Origin: Shewanella basaltis
Lineage (GTDB): Bacteria > Pseudomonadota > Gammaproteobacteria > Enterobacterales > Shewanellaceae
Reading direction: 5' to 3'
DNA: 64,000 bases
NCBI RefSeq assembly: GCF_023283885.1
Contig: NZ_JAKILA010000007.1
Span: forward strand, 62,001-126,000
Shown here: positions 17,307 through 25,749 of the stretch, one piece after another
How positions within the stretch are numbered: position 1 is the first letter of the stretch
Layout: each line of letters opens with the position of its first letter
Made by a program: the position numbers and the translations under genes
Notes under the pieces: model-generated
The model's input: the letters and a program-made list of their open reading frames with translations, nothing else
What the model was told of the DNA's origin: nothing
The model's database searches: none

Positions 17307-17918
17307 ATGATGAAAATGAAAATAAGTTCGATGAATTTACTGAACGGCAAACGTGTGTTCGTAAGTGTAATGGCGTGGGGAGTTGTGACCTGTGCAGCCT
17401 TGCTCTTTGCACCTAAGGATATTTTGGCCAGTTTAGCGTTAGCAGATCTGGTTAGTCATTACGGCCAGTTTATTGGATTGGGTTTAATCATAGGTGTAGC
17501 GTATTTTCTCAGCCAGTTGTTTGCTTTTTTGGTTGATGAAGCGATTGTTCACTTACGTAAAAAGCGCACAGTTGAAACGATCGAGGCAAAAGTAAAGCTG
17601 CTTGATCCTGCGGAAAGGGCGTTATTACGGGAATTCTTTTTGCAAGGGCAAACTATTTTGACGCTGCCGCAAAATGAGCTAGCGGTGAGAAATTTAGTCA
17701 GTACTAATATTTTAGAAATGTTGGGGAATGAGCGTCATTACGCCATACAGGGGCCAACAGCCGACTACAAAATTTCAATGCAGGCGCGAGTTTATCTTAA
17801 TCGTGAAGTGCTACGTTTACCTGCTGGTGAGCCTAGTCCTGAAGAGATGAGTTACCTTATTAAAACCAGACCACATTTTATTAATGGGCTGGTTCAAGCG
17901 AGAAAACACGCAGCGTAA
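17307..17918 (+). CDS. SieB-like superinfection-exclusion family membrane protein
   Basis: A 203-aa protein. Two N-terminal transmembrane segments (about residues 18-40 and 50-75) are followed by a basic patch (LRKKR) and a cytoplasmic domain. The segment LDPAERALLREFFLQGQ then TLPQNELAV resembles phage SieB proteins (PF14163). In lambda and P22, SieB aborts infection by certain heterologous phages. Here the gene is not in a prophage; it sits among MITE-like repeats between tcdA and tRNA-Leu. Function on the chromosome is unknown and an anti-phage role is inference. Confidence 0.65.
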   Translation: MMKMKISSMNLLNGKRVFVSVMAWGVVTCAALLFAPKDILASLALADLVSHYGQFIGLGLIIGVAYFLSQLFAFLVDEAIVHLRKKRTVETIEAKVKLLDPAERALLREFFLQGQTILTLPQNELAVRNLVSTNILEMLGNERHYAIQGPTADYKISMQARVYLNREVLRLPAGEPSPEEMSYLIKTRPHFINGLVQARKHAA

Positions 17919-17922
17919 AGCA

Positions 17923-17985
17923 ATACCAATCAGCACAAAAATGTGATCATGCTTACTGGTTAACATTATTTATCATGATAGGTAT
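17923..17985. repeat. repeat B, short copy (63 bp)
   Basis: It begins ATACCAATCAGCAC and ends GATAGGTAT (inverted ends). It shares the block ATGCTTACTGGTTAACAT with the copy at 16563 but lacks about 100 bp of its interior. It starts 5 bp after the SieB-like stop codon. Confidence 0.6.
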
Positions 17986-17995
17986 AAAACAGATA

Positions 17996-18023
17996 ACCAT
18001 GGGGGCCAAGGCCCCCAAATGGT
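17996..18023. terminator. G/C-rich hairpin, probable terminator
   Basis: ACCAT-GGGGGCC and GGCCCCC-AA-ATGGT form a strong hairpin (17996-18023). It lies between the convergent SieB-like and DUF3149 genes. The T tract is poor, so termination is likely but not certain. Confidence 0.5.
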
Positions 18024-18082
18024 ATTTTGCATGGACGTGTTTGGCTTACGTCAGCAGTAAAATCACAAGCGGTGAAGTGGAG

Positions 18083-18214
18083 TTACTTAACCGGAGCTGA
18101 TTTTACAACAAACATCCACAGCAAATAAGAAATGATCCCAAATGTACTGAAAATAACAATCATTGATAGTAAGCCAATAGGGTTACCAAACATTAAATCT
18201 AACCAAAATGCCAT
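18083..18214 (-). CDS. DUF3149-like small membrane protein (43 aa)
   Basis: A complete 43-codon frame beginning MAFWLDLMFGNPIG, followed by one transmembrane helix (about residues 14-37) and a short basic tail ending APVK. The start fits DUF3149 (PF11346) proteins as I remember them in Shewanella and Vibrio. GAGGA precedes the ATG. Single-pass inner-membrane peptide; function unknown. Confidence 0.8.
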   Translation of the reverse strand: MAFWLDLMFGNPIGLLSMIVIFSTFGIISYLLWMFVVKSAPVK

Positions 18215-18488
18215 AATTCTTATCCTCTGATATGTGAACTTACGATCATGTTAATAACAAAGGTCATTAAGGATAATGATCTCGATCAATTATCTGGGCG
18301 TAAGTTTTGTCGATGACTTCATTTTGCTAGATAGCTCACATAACGCTTGGTTGATATCGATTAGGTGGCACGGATGAGTTTTGAGCAATCAAGTGATTTT
18401 GATAGAAAATAATCGGTAAACCTCTTGCCATTATCAAATGCAAAGGTATAATCGCCAACACTTAATTGTGACAGTTAAGCGATGTTGT

Positions 18489-18575
18489 GCCAGTGTGGTG
18501 AAATTGGTAGACACACGGGATTCAAAATCCCGCGCCCTTAAAAGCGTGCCGGTTCGAGTCCGGCCACTGGTACCA
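18489..18575 (+). tRNA. tRNA-Leu (CAA)
   Basis: An 87-nt tRNA with a long variable arm. The acceptor stem GCCAGTG pairs with CACTGGT, then discriminator A and encoded CCA. The anticodon loop is ATTCAAAA, anticodon CAA in the stem GGGAT/ATCCC region. The T arm contains GGTTCGAGTCC. It closely resembles E. coli tRNA-Leu(CAA). It is followed at once by a terminator. Confidence 0.95.
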
Positions 18576-18582
18576 ATACTTT

Positions 18583-18608
18583 AAAACCGACTTAAGAGTC
18601 GGTTTTTT
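18583..18608 (+). terminator. terminator of tRNA-Leu
   Basis: Stem AAAACCGACT (18583-18592) with AGTCGGTTTT (18597-18606), loop TAAG, followed by TTTTTGTTTTT. Confidence 0.85.
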
Positions 18609-18666
18609 GTTTTTAAGGTATTGGCTAAAAGCTAAAAGCGAAGCGATAGAGAGATATTGAGCGCCT

Positions 18667-18739
18667 CACGGGATTCGCTTATTGCAAAAGATGCCGCGCC
18701 CTTAAAAGCGTGCCGGTTCGAGTCCGGCCACTGGTACCA
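18667..18739 (+). pseudogene. tRNA-Leu 3'-half duplicate (pseudo-tRNA)
   Basis: Bases 18694-18749 repeat 18530-18585 exactly (56 bp), covering the variable arm, T arm, acceptor 3' strand and CCA of the tRNA. Upstream, CACGGGATTC (18667-18676) echoes the anticodon-stem side of the tRNA, but then diverges, and the 5' acceptor strand, D arm and anticodon loop are missing. It cannot fold as a tRNA. It has its own terminator (18747-18770). Confidence 0.8.
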
Positions 18740-18746
18740 ATACTTT

Positions 18747-18770
18747 AAATCAGCCTAGTGCTGATTTTTT
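18747..18770 (+). terminator. terminator of the pseudo-tRNA copy
   Basis: AAATCAGC (18747-18754) pairs with GCTGATTT (18760-18767), followed by a T run. It is equivalent in position to the true tRNA terminator but different in stem sequence. Confidence 0.75.
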
Positions 18771-18785
18771 GTTTTTAGGGTATTG

Positions 18786-18820
18786 GCTAAAAGCTAAAAG
18801 CTAAAAGCTAAAAGCTAAAA
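18786..18820. repeat. heptanucleotide tandem repeat GCTAAAA x5
   Basis: Five exact copies of GCTAAAA stand in tandem after the pseudo-tRNA. The equivalent place after the real tRNA (near 18625) has only two. The flanking TATTGG is shared, so the pair of blocks arose by duplication and the microsatellite then changed length. Confidence 0.9.
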
Positions 18821-19180
18821 GCGATAGAGGGCCATTGAACGGTCGACGGTATTATGCCTTGTCAATTAATGATATGACCAATCACAGCCACTTAAACCGT
18901 TCAGTTTGAAGTGTATTGTTACACAATTATGATGATTCTCTTTTTAAGGCTATGTCACAAAGCTCTTGACGGTCAGAGCGTCTCTAGCAAGGCAGGGGCG
19001 TGTGCCTTTTATGCTCTTAATTGCTGAGCTATATGCCCATAAACTCATTTTTGCCTATAACAAACAGCACTTTTAAGAAATGACAAAATAATCGGTTGGA
19101 CCGGTATTTTAGAACGCTGAGTTTTTAGCGACTTAACCTCCATTTGTGCAGCAATGTTTGATCACTTATTTATTCTGATT
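18821..19180. other. non-coding region between pseudo-tRNA and repeat D
   Basis: About 360 bases show no gene. Its last part (about 19157-19180, TTTGATCACTTATTTATTCTGATT) is written here as two pieces, TTTGATCACTTATT and TATTCTGATT. It matches the right end of repeat B (near 16695-16717) and directly abuts repeat D, so part of this region is probably a decayed repeat B copy. Confidence 0.5.
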
Positions 19181-19376
19181 AACCTGATCTCGGGATAAGG
19201 GATGAACTTATACTGTTTGAAATCAACACGTTACCCATTCTCACTTTCAAGCTTGTCATTTGTTCTGCTAACAAGGCGAATTGACGAGTCAATAGCTAGC
19301 CTATTGTAAGTCGATTCAACGCAATGAGCAGGGCAAAGGACTGTTTGAAAGGCATTTATTATCCCGAGCTCAGGTT
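19181..19376. mobile_element. repeat D: MITE-like element (196 bp)
   Basis: The left end AACCTGATCTCGGGATAA (19181-19198) and right end TTATCCCGAGCTCAGGTT (19359-19376) are 18-bp terminal inverted repeats with one mismatch. Direct GATT tetranucleotides flank it (19177-19180 and 19377-19380), a likely target duplication. It has no coding capacity. Non-autonomous mobile element. Confidence 0.75.
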
Positions 19377-19420
19377 GATTAATATCATCCTTCCTAGTTT
19401 CAATGATATTTTGCGCATAA

Positions 19421-19451
19421 AAAAACCAGCTACTGAATGTAGCTGGTTTTT
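19421..19451. terminator. terminator of the subtilase gene
   Basis: A 12-bp stem (19421-19432 with 19440-19451) with a 7-nt loop and A/T tracts on both sides, 39 bp downstream of the subtilase stop. Confidence 0.85.
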
Positions 19452-19489
19452 GAGGTTAACCTAGCTCTACTAGGTTGCAAGCATTGCGA

Positions 19490-22400
19490 TTAGTCTTTAC
19501 GACGACGTAATGCTGCTAGTGGTAGTAATAGTGCAGTTAACCAACCCATAGAACCGCCAGAAGATTTCTCTTTTTCTTTTTCTGTTACCGTTACGATCAT
19601 TGAGCCTTTTTCACTCTCTAAACGGGTATCAGAAGCAGTTACTGAGAACTTGATAATGTTGTATCCAGCAGGCGCAGTAAAGCTAATTTCAGAACCACCA
19701 TTTTCAAAAGTAACAGCGGTGCCGCTAGTTTGTACCCAATTGTATGTTAGGGTATCTCCATCAGCGTCAGTACCGTTTGCTTTAACAGTAATGGTACTGC
19801 CTTCCTCACCAGATACATTGGTCGGTGCGACCATTGGCATGGTGTTGTTTATTGCTACTGAAACCGTTGCTGGTTCTGAACGATTACCCATAGTATCTAA
19901 TGCAACAACTTGAGCTTCCATGGTTTCACTGGTTTGATCAATGACAGCCATGTCACTTAGGCTAACTTCACCTTTTGCATTAATTGCTAACATGCTTGAA
20001 TTAGAGCTAATCACGATAAATTCTGAGACTGGGCTCGTTAACATGTCTGGATCAGTTGCCATGATTTGGCCTAAAACAGTTCCTGGTGCTGCGCCTTTAT
20101 CGACAGTTAGCATCAAGTCTTCAACTGTAGGAGCAACGTTGCCTTCATCGGTAGTGTTTGCAACAACTGACATTGAACCACTATCAGAAAGTAACATGTA
20201 GCCTAGTGAATTGCTGCCCACTTCGGTAACTAGCATTGCGCTTTCGCCTGGTTTTAGTTCGGTAACAGCTTCGCCGTCAGCATCAACTAAACCGGCGGTC
20301 ACGTCAGTACCATCAAGTAGCAATGTGGCTTCGACTTCATCTCCAGTGCCCGTAGATACCGGTGCCCAATCGTCTTCTTCAACACGGAAACGTACGCCAA
20401 TAGAAGCACCTAAATCAGCAACAGTTAGCCCCATATCCTCAAAACAAGCTACAGTAGTGAGGAAGTCATTACCTGTCACATGGAAGGCTGGTTCTAATGT
20501 ACCACTGCTAGTGCCATACGTTGTCACGAATGAGTATAGAGAACGTGGGTATGCATCATTAAACCATTGTAAATTTACAGTTTTTGATGTGTAGTCATAG
20601 GTGCCGTCATTGTCTAAGTCGTAGTCAACGTTATAGCTTGCTACAAGGCCATGTACAATTGGATCGCGCATTTGGAAGGTGTTGAAAATTCCAATTCCTT
20701 CACTACAACTTCCTGTCGCAGCTAATTCGCTTGATGCATTAAGTAAGTCATGACGTTTTGTCATGTCTTTAGGGCTAGTGGCCGTTAATGGTGCGCTAAA
20801 TGGGTCGGTAATTGAGGTTGCACCCACGTTAGTGAATGTTTTTACAATACCGTCTGCCGTCACTTCAGTTGACACAGATGCCGCAGCAGCTGCTTTTGGC
20901 AGGATGTGATAGACAACATGTAACGCTTGTTCTTCACCCTCCATGAACTTAATTGCACCGTCATATTCTGACAATGTTAAGGCTTCAGAGGCTTCTGCTG
21001 CTTCACCATCAAGTTCATACGAAGATGTGAGCGTCCATTCAGGTAATTTTGTTGGATCAACAGTAATCGTTACGTCAAATGATTTGGTTTGGCCCGCAGG
21101 GATCATGATGCTTGTTGGCATTTCAAAAGAAACAGCACCAGATTCAATATCATCAGCAAAACGTTGCTCAGCCATTAATGTGTAAGTTTTCGCTTCAGCA
21201 GAGAAGTTTTTCACAGAAATAGTCTTAGTCATTGATGTTGTTTCAGTTAACGAAACAAGACCAAACGCTAAAGCAGCTTGCATGGTGTCTTTGTCGTATG
21301 CAGCAACAGGCAAGTTAATTGATTTCTCAATATCAACAAGACCTGCACCGATGTAACTAATTGGCGCTAGTGCAGCATCTTCATTTAATGATTTTGGCTC
21401 AACAGTTACATTTAGGTTTGCCGCATTCATCATAGTGGCTTTGATTTCAAGCGCACTGCGATTTGGTAATGCTTCTTTAATGATACTCATAGCGCCAGCG
21501 GTAATTGGGCTAGAGAAAGATGTACCACTGATTGGCGTTAAACCATCACCTAAGCCTGGGTGAGCAGTCATGATTGAAGTACCAGGCGCAGTAATCTCTG
21601 GCTTTAACGTACCCGCAATTGAAGGGCCACGTGATGTAAATGTTGCAATAGCACCAGCAGTTGTCACTTCAACAGAGGCAATAGAGAATTCTACATCACC
21701 TTCTGCAAGCGCTGCTTTAATGGCATCGCCTTCTTCTTTAGAAATCATCACGGATGGGATGGTCACAAGTGGATCACTACCGCCCATGCTAAATGCACCA
21801 TCACCTGCTACGTTGTTAGCAATAATAACGAAAGAGGCACCCTTATTTTGAGCATTAAGTACTTTGGCTGTAAAGGCACAGCCACCACGGTCAATAATGA
21901 CTGTTTTACCAGTGAAGTCAGTACCATCAGCAAAAGCAACACAACCATTTAAATTTTCAGTCGGTAGCACTAATGGCGCTGTCGTGTTGTTAAAGTCAAA
22001 TGCATTGCTGGTGTTAAATCCCGCGCCGTATGCATCTAACTCCATGCCAGCAGCTGAAGCTGTGATTTTGCCAATAGGCGTAGTTGGGTGAGTCATTGCC
22101 CCAACAGATAATGCATTTACAGAGGTACTTGGTCCGCCGACGACAAATGGCGTGGCACCGTCGTTACCTGCTGAAATTACAAGGTTAACACCTAACTCAA
22201 CCATTTCATCAATCAGCTCTTGCACTGCGCCACCAGCAGTATCACCAAAATCACCACCTAATGACATATTGACAGTATCAACACGGTCAGAAATGTCGCC
22301 ATCACCATTTGGATCCATTGCAGCTTCTAACGCGTAAAGCTGAGCAAGACCGGGACAGCCAGAGTTACAAACTGAGTAAACATATAATTCGACATCTGGT

Positions 22401-23119
22401 GCAACACCAACAACAGAATGGCTCACATGGGTACCGTGGTTGGTGCTGACATCGATTGGGTTGGGATCATCGTTCATAAAGTCGTAACCACCTACAACTT
22501 TACCTTGTGGCCAGTTTGGCATTTCAGATTGTGCCGCAACCGCTGCTTGGTAATCTGCAACTTCGCCCGAGCCACCTAATGCCGCGTGAGTGTAATCAAC
22601 GCCAGTGTCTAATACGGCAACTCTTTGACCTTTACCTGAGGCTACTCCCGCTTCGATTACCGCAGTGGCGCCAATGTAATCAGCACTGTCAGCAACATCT
22701 AATTCGTAATCGTAAATCGGTAAAATATCAGCAACATCAGAATTTTTCAGTAAAGCGGCTAATTGCTTTTTATCTGCTTTAACTAAAATAGAGTTCACTA
22801 ATTTTGAGGTTTGACCTACCACTTCAATGTCTGCACCTAGGCTTTGAATTGCGTTAAGCACACGGGCCTGAGATGCTTGTACAGAAGTAGATGCTTGAGT
22901 AGATGAAACATTTGACAAGCGAGCTTGTTGCGATACTGACTGGGTATTAAGCTTAATCATCCAAGCAGTAACGGTTGATTGTTTGTCGGTTTTAGTTACT
23001 TGTAAACCAGCAAACTCATTATTTTTTTGGTTTGTTGTATTGTACTTATTTGCAGGCTCTGCATAGCAAGCGCCTGAAATGAGTGCTGCAGAAATGGCAA
23101 TGGCTAGTTTTGTCTTCAC
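19490..23119 (-). CDS. secreted S8 subtilisin-like protease with PA and GlyGly-CTERM domains
   Basis: About 1209 aa. The start was set at the GTG at 23119, because AAGGAAG lies 6 nt upstream and the product then begins MKTKLAIAISAALISGACYA, a clean signal peptide. An inhibitor-I9-like propeptide (about 40-140) precedes the catalytic domain: Asp171 in VLDTGVDYTH, His231 in NHGTHVSH, Ser534 in GTSFSSP. A protease-associated domain (about 380-475) is inserted between His and Ser. Beta-sandwich, cadherin-like and Ig/PKD-like domains occupy the C-terminal third. The end SSGGSMGWLTALLLPLAAL with a basic RRRKD tail (quoted as two parts) is a GlyGly-CTERM signal, processed by rhombosortase and typical of type II-secreted, surface-attached proteins. 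The terminator lies at 19421. Confidence 0.92.
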   Translation of the reverse strand: MKTKLAIAISAALISGACYAEPANKYNTTNQKNNEFAGLQVTKTDKQSTVTAWMIKLNTQSVSQQARLSNVSSTQASTSVQASQARVLNAIQSLGADIEVVGQTSKLVNSILVKADKKQLAALLKNSDVADILPIYDYELDVADSADYIGATAVIEAGVASGKGQRVAVLDTGVDYTHAALGGSGEVADYQAAVAAQSEMPNWPQGKVVGGYDFMNDDPNPIDVSTNHGTHVSHSVVGVAPDVELYVYSVCNSGCPGLAQLYALEAAMDPNGDGDISDRVDTVNMSLGGDFGDTAGGAVQELIDEMVELGVNLVISAGNDGATPFVVGGPSTSVNALSVGAMTHPTTPIGKITASAAGMELDAYGAGFNTSNAFDFNNTTAPLVLPTENLNGCVAFADGTDFTGKTVIIDRGGCAFTAKVLNAQNKGASFVIIANNVAGDGAFSMGGSDPLVTIPSVMISKEEGDAIKAALAEGDVEFSIASVEVTTAGAIATFTSRGPSIAGTLKPEITAPGTSIMTAHPGLGDGLTPISGTSFSSPITAGAMSIIKEALPNRSALEIKATMMNAANLNVTVEPKSLNEDAALAPISYIGAGLVDIEKSINLPVAAYDKDTMQAALAFGLVSLTETTSMTKTISVKNFSAEAKTYTLMAEQRFADDIESGAVSFEMPTSIMIPAGQTKSFDVTITVDPTKLPEWTLTSSYELDGEAAEASEALTLSEYDGAIKFMEGEEQALHVVYHILPKAAAAASVSTEVTADGIVKTFTNVGATSITDPFSAPLTATSPKDMTKRHDLLNASSELAATGSCSEGIGIFNTFQMRDPIVHGLVASYNVDYDLDNDGTYDYTSKTVNLQWFNDAYPRSLYSFVTTYGTSSGTLEPAFHVTGNDFLTTVACFEDMGLTVADLGASIGVRFRVEEDDWAPVSTGTGDEVEATLLLDGTDVTAGLVDADGEAVTELKPGESAMLVTEVGSNSLGYMLLSDSGSMSVVANTTDEGNVAPTVEDLMLTVDKGAAPGTVLGQIMATDPDMLTSPVSEFIVISSNSSMLAINAKGEVSLSDMAVIDQTSETMEAQVVALDTMGNRSEPATVSVAINNTMPMVAPTNVSGEEGSTITVKANGTDADGDTLTYNWVQTSGTAVTFENGGSEISFTAPAGYNIIKFSVTASDTRLESEKGSMIVTVTEKEKEKSSGGSMGWLTALLLPLAALRRRKD

Positions 23120-23351
23120 AACGTCTTCCTTGTTATTAGACATCACTTAATAGTGAGGGATATCGCTTTAGCACGATGAAAATTAAGTGATGTTATTTAT
23201 AATGCTTAACGGTTTATGTTGCATTCTGTGATGCATCAACAGCATTTGTAACACAAAAACTTAACACAAGTCACACGCTCAATTAAAAAAATAGAAATTA
23301 ATTGTTAACATGTGTAACAGGAAGATGTTTAAAAGATATGAATGGGGCTGG

Positions 23352-23813
23352 TTAGGGTTTAACCGCCCTTACAATGGGGTTTTGCAGGCTAATTAATGTT
23401 TCTGTAGATTGGATTTCATCTATCGATTGAATACGGTTTATCAGTACATGTTGTAACCCATCAATAGATTGGCACATTACCTTTACAAAAACCGAGTAAT
23501 TTCCGGTGGTATAATAGGCTTCGACAACCTCTTCTAGCGCATTGAGTTTTGCGATGGCTGCAGGGTAGTCGCCTGCACTTTTCAAGTTAATACCAATAAA
23601 ACAACACACATCATAACCCAATGCTTTTGGATTAACGGTAATTTGTGCCCCGGTTATAATGCCAGCATGCTTCATTTTTTCAACACGAACGTGGATGGTA
23701 CCTGCGCTAACGTTAAAACGTTTTGCCAGTTCAGCAAAGGGGGTACGTGCATCCTCCATTAGTGCAGTGAGGATTTGGTTGTCTAAATCGTCGCGTTGAA
23801 ATGAGCTATCCAC
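23352..23813 (-). CDS. asnC: transcriptional regulator AsnC
   Basis: A 153-aa Lrp/AsnC-family regulator. The winged helix-turn-helix (about residues 8-60, with ELAKRFNVSAGTIHVRVEKM) and C-terminal RAM ligand domain match E. coli AsnC nearly residue for residue, including EAYYTTGNYSVF and LINRIQSIDEIQSTETLI. AsnC senses asparagine and activates asnA. No asnA is adjacent, so its target lies elsewhere. Confidence 0.93.
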   Translation of the reverse strand: MDSSFQRDDLDNQILTALMEDARTPFAELAKRFNVSAGTIHVRVEKMKHAGIITGAQITVNPKALGYDVCCFIGINLKSAGDYPAAIAKLNALEEVVEAYYTTGNYSVFVKVMCQSIDGLQHVLINRIQSIDEIQSTETLISLQNPIVRAVKP

Positions 23814-23924
23814 AGTATCGAGCCTACTAAATCAATAATTGGGCATAAATCTACGTCTTTCATTGCATAATAGCCAGTAAAATTAGTGACCATGTTAACA
23901 ATGTTTAATTTTGATGTTATTGGG

Positions 23925-24602
23925 CTACTGTTCAGGTGTTGGCTCAATAAACTCTGCTGGCGATTCAAAATGTATTGGCTGCTCGGTATAAGGATGGCTA
24001 ATGCTCAGTGCTGCAGCATGAAGTAACAATCTTGGTGACATACGTTTAGCCATTAGATCAGCATAAAAACCATCGCCTAAAATCGGGTGACCAAGTGCCA
24101 TCATGTGTACCCGTAATTGATGTGAGCGTCCGGTAATGGGGGTTAGTTTCACCAATGTAGATTTTGCAGCATAACTGACGACTTCAACCAAGGTGGTAGA
24201 CGGTTTACCTGCCTTGTGATCCACTTTTTGTTTAGGGCGGTTTGGCCAATCACAAATTAGCGGTAAATCAACTTGAGTGACTTGTTTGCTGACATGGCCA
24301 GCTACTCGTGCGTAATAGGTTTTGGTGGTTTCACGTTCTCTAAACTGCCTTTTAAGCTCACGCTCTGCACTGCGACGCAGCGCAACCACAATAATACCCG
24401 ATGTGGCCATGTCGAGCCGATGGACTATTTGTGCATTAGGGTGTGCCGCCAACACGCGAGAATAGACACTGTCATGATAAATCGCTTCTCTGCCCGGTAC
24501 GGACAATAACCCAGATGGCTTATCGACAACGATAATGTCTTTATCCTCATGAAGTATGTTAAGCCATGGCGTAGTCGGTGGGTTATATATAAAGTGAGCC
24601 AT
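23925..24602 (-). CDS. rluA: dual-specificity 23S rRNA/tRNA pseudouridine synthase RluA
   Basis: About 225 aa, single-domain RluA family without the S4 domain. It begins MAHFIYNPP from the ATG at 24602; a TTG five codons earlier is less likely. The catalytic Asp lies in VHRLDMATSG; LICDWPNRPKQ, LTPITGRSHQLRVHM and GHPILGDGFYA follow. It modifies U746 of 23S rRNA and U32 of several tRNAs in E. coli. Length and motifs are those of RluA proper and not of RluC or RluD. Confidence 0.93.
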   Translation of the reverse strand: MAHFIYNPPTTPWLNILHEDKDIIVVDKPSGLLSVPGREAIYHDSVYSRVLAAHPNAQIVHRLDMATSGIIVVALRRSAERELKRQFRERETTKTYYARVAGHVSKQVTQVDLPLICDWPNRPKQKVDHKAGKPSTTLVEVVSYAAKSTLVKLTPITGRSHQLRVHMMALGHPILGDGFYADLMAKRMSPRLLLHAAALSISHPYTEQPIHFESPAEFIEPTPEQ

Positions 24603-24706
24603 TTGGAGTCTCGTCAAGCCAGATATAATCGGGGGGTGCAGTTAATTCGTGGCAACGATACCGTTATGCCCCATGATCCGCAAGTGCTGCTTGTAATAAT
24701 AAACGC

Positions 24707-24997
24707 TTAAGAAAAGGCATGGCCATTGACGTGCATAATCGTAAATGTCCATACAACAAAAGACAGCGGAATATGAACGAGTGCGTAAAAGCATTGGTCG
24801 AGTCGCTGCATGCCTTTTGACAGTAAAATAAGGTATAAATGCGCGCCAATAGCAACAGGGAAGAGCATAAACAATGGGTATAAAGCAAATGGGCTCGCAT
24901 CAGCAAAAATGGCATGGCTCAAAATAGCCCAAAAAACCATAACCCCCGTTGTGATGGGCGGAAATGCAGTACGATATTGTTCTGGGTAAGGGAACAT
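24707..24997 (-). CDS. small integral membrane protein of unknown family
   Basis: A 96-aa protein with about three hydrophobic helices (residues 14-34, 38-62, 72-92) and a short soluble N-terminus MFPYPEQYRT. It lies 15 bp downstream of another small membrane protein gene on the same strand, so the two probably form an operon and perhaps a complex. I recognise no family. Confidence 0.7.
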   Translation of the reverse strand: MFPYPEQYRTAFPPITTGVMVFWAILSHAIFADASPFALYPLFMLFPVAIGAHLYLILLSKGMQRLDQCFYALVHIPLSFVVWTFTIMHVNGHAFS

Positions 24998-25012
24998 CCC
25001 ATGTCCTTTTGG

Positions 25013-25432
25013 TTAACCTTTAATTTCTTTGCGACTCTGGATCACCTTGCGATGCACGATTGAATAATGGCGCAATCCCGCAGGACCATGAGATACAATA
25101 ACAGATAATAAAATAATAAAGATGACTAATTCAGATTTACACTGACTTATTTGAATAAAAAAGCCAAGCAGTACAACCTTTAATAACGTCAACACTCCTT
25201 TTAATTGAATAAGCCAGCGCCAGTCGCGGATTATTTCCCAACTCATCAACAATACCCCAGAACAAATCGCGGCAACCCAGTAGTTAAACCATAACGACAG
25301 GTCTAGGCCAAACATGATGCCCCCACCACTGCCGACAACGCCAACAATATGAATGGCTCTGAGTGTTGTTTTAGTGATCCGCTCAACCCAAAACCGTCCT
25401 TCAGGTACTGGCGAATTATGTTTGTGTTTCAT
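25013..25432 (-). CDS. small integral membrane protein of unknown family
   Basis: About 139 aa from the ATG at 25432; a TTG seven codons upstream is an alternative. A hydrophilic His/Lys-rich start (MKHKHNSPVPEG) is followed by about four hydrophobic segments. The sequence has ITKTTLRAIHIVGVVGSGGG and HGPAGLRHYS (the first given in full at 20 residues), reminiscent of small respiratory-type membrane proteins with conserved His, but not assignable. First gene of a two-gene operon. Confidence 0.65.
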   Translation of the reverse strand: MKHKHNSPVPEGRFWVERITKTTLRAIHIVGVVGSGGGIMFGLDLSLWFNYWVAAICSGVLLMSWEIIRDWRWLIQLKGVLTLLKVVLLGFFIQISQCKSELVIFIILLSVIVSHGPAGLRHYSIVHRKVIQSRKEIKG

Positions 25433-25749
25433 TGGTTGCCGTCTTAGTTGCAAAATATGACAATGTTAACAACTCTAGCAATTTAAAACAGTGATGTAAG
25501 AGCCAGTTTTGAGCTCTACTTTTTATGACCGAATCCCTTATCCGCTCGCTGAACTGAGCAGGTGTAATGAGTATCTTGATGTACTTGCGTTTTGATGTTG
25601 CAATCTGCAACGTCAGTTGGATCACAATTTGATGCTTATCTAATGTGAGATTGACGACAATAACTTTCAATTCACATACAATTCACTTATCAGTTGGACT
25701 GAGCCACTGGCTTAAACCACACCTCCACGACGAGTAAAACTGGATACTT

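Noticed and set aside
18600..18820. CRISPR array
   Set aside because: The repeats are a 56-bp tRNA duplicate and a heptamer microsatellite, without regular repeat-spacer structure.
17307..19490. Prophage or genomic island around tRNA-Leu
   Set aside because: No integrase, phage structural gene or consistent attachment repeats; only small non-coding repeats and the SieB-like gene.
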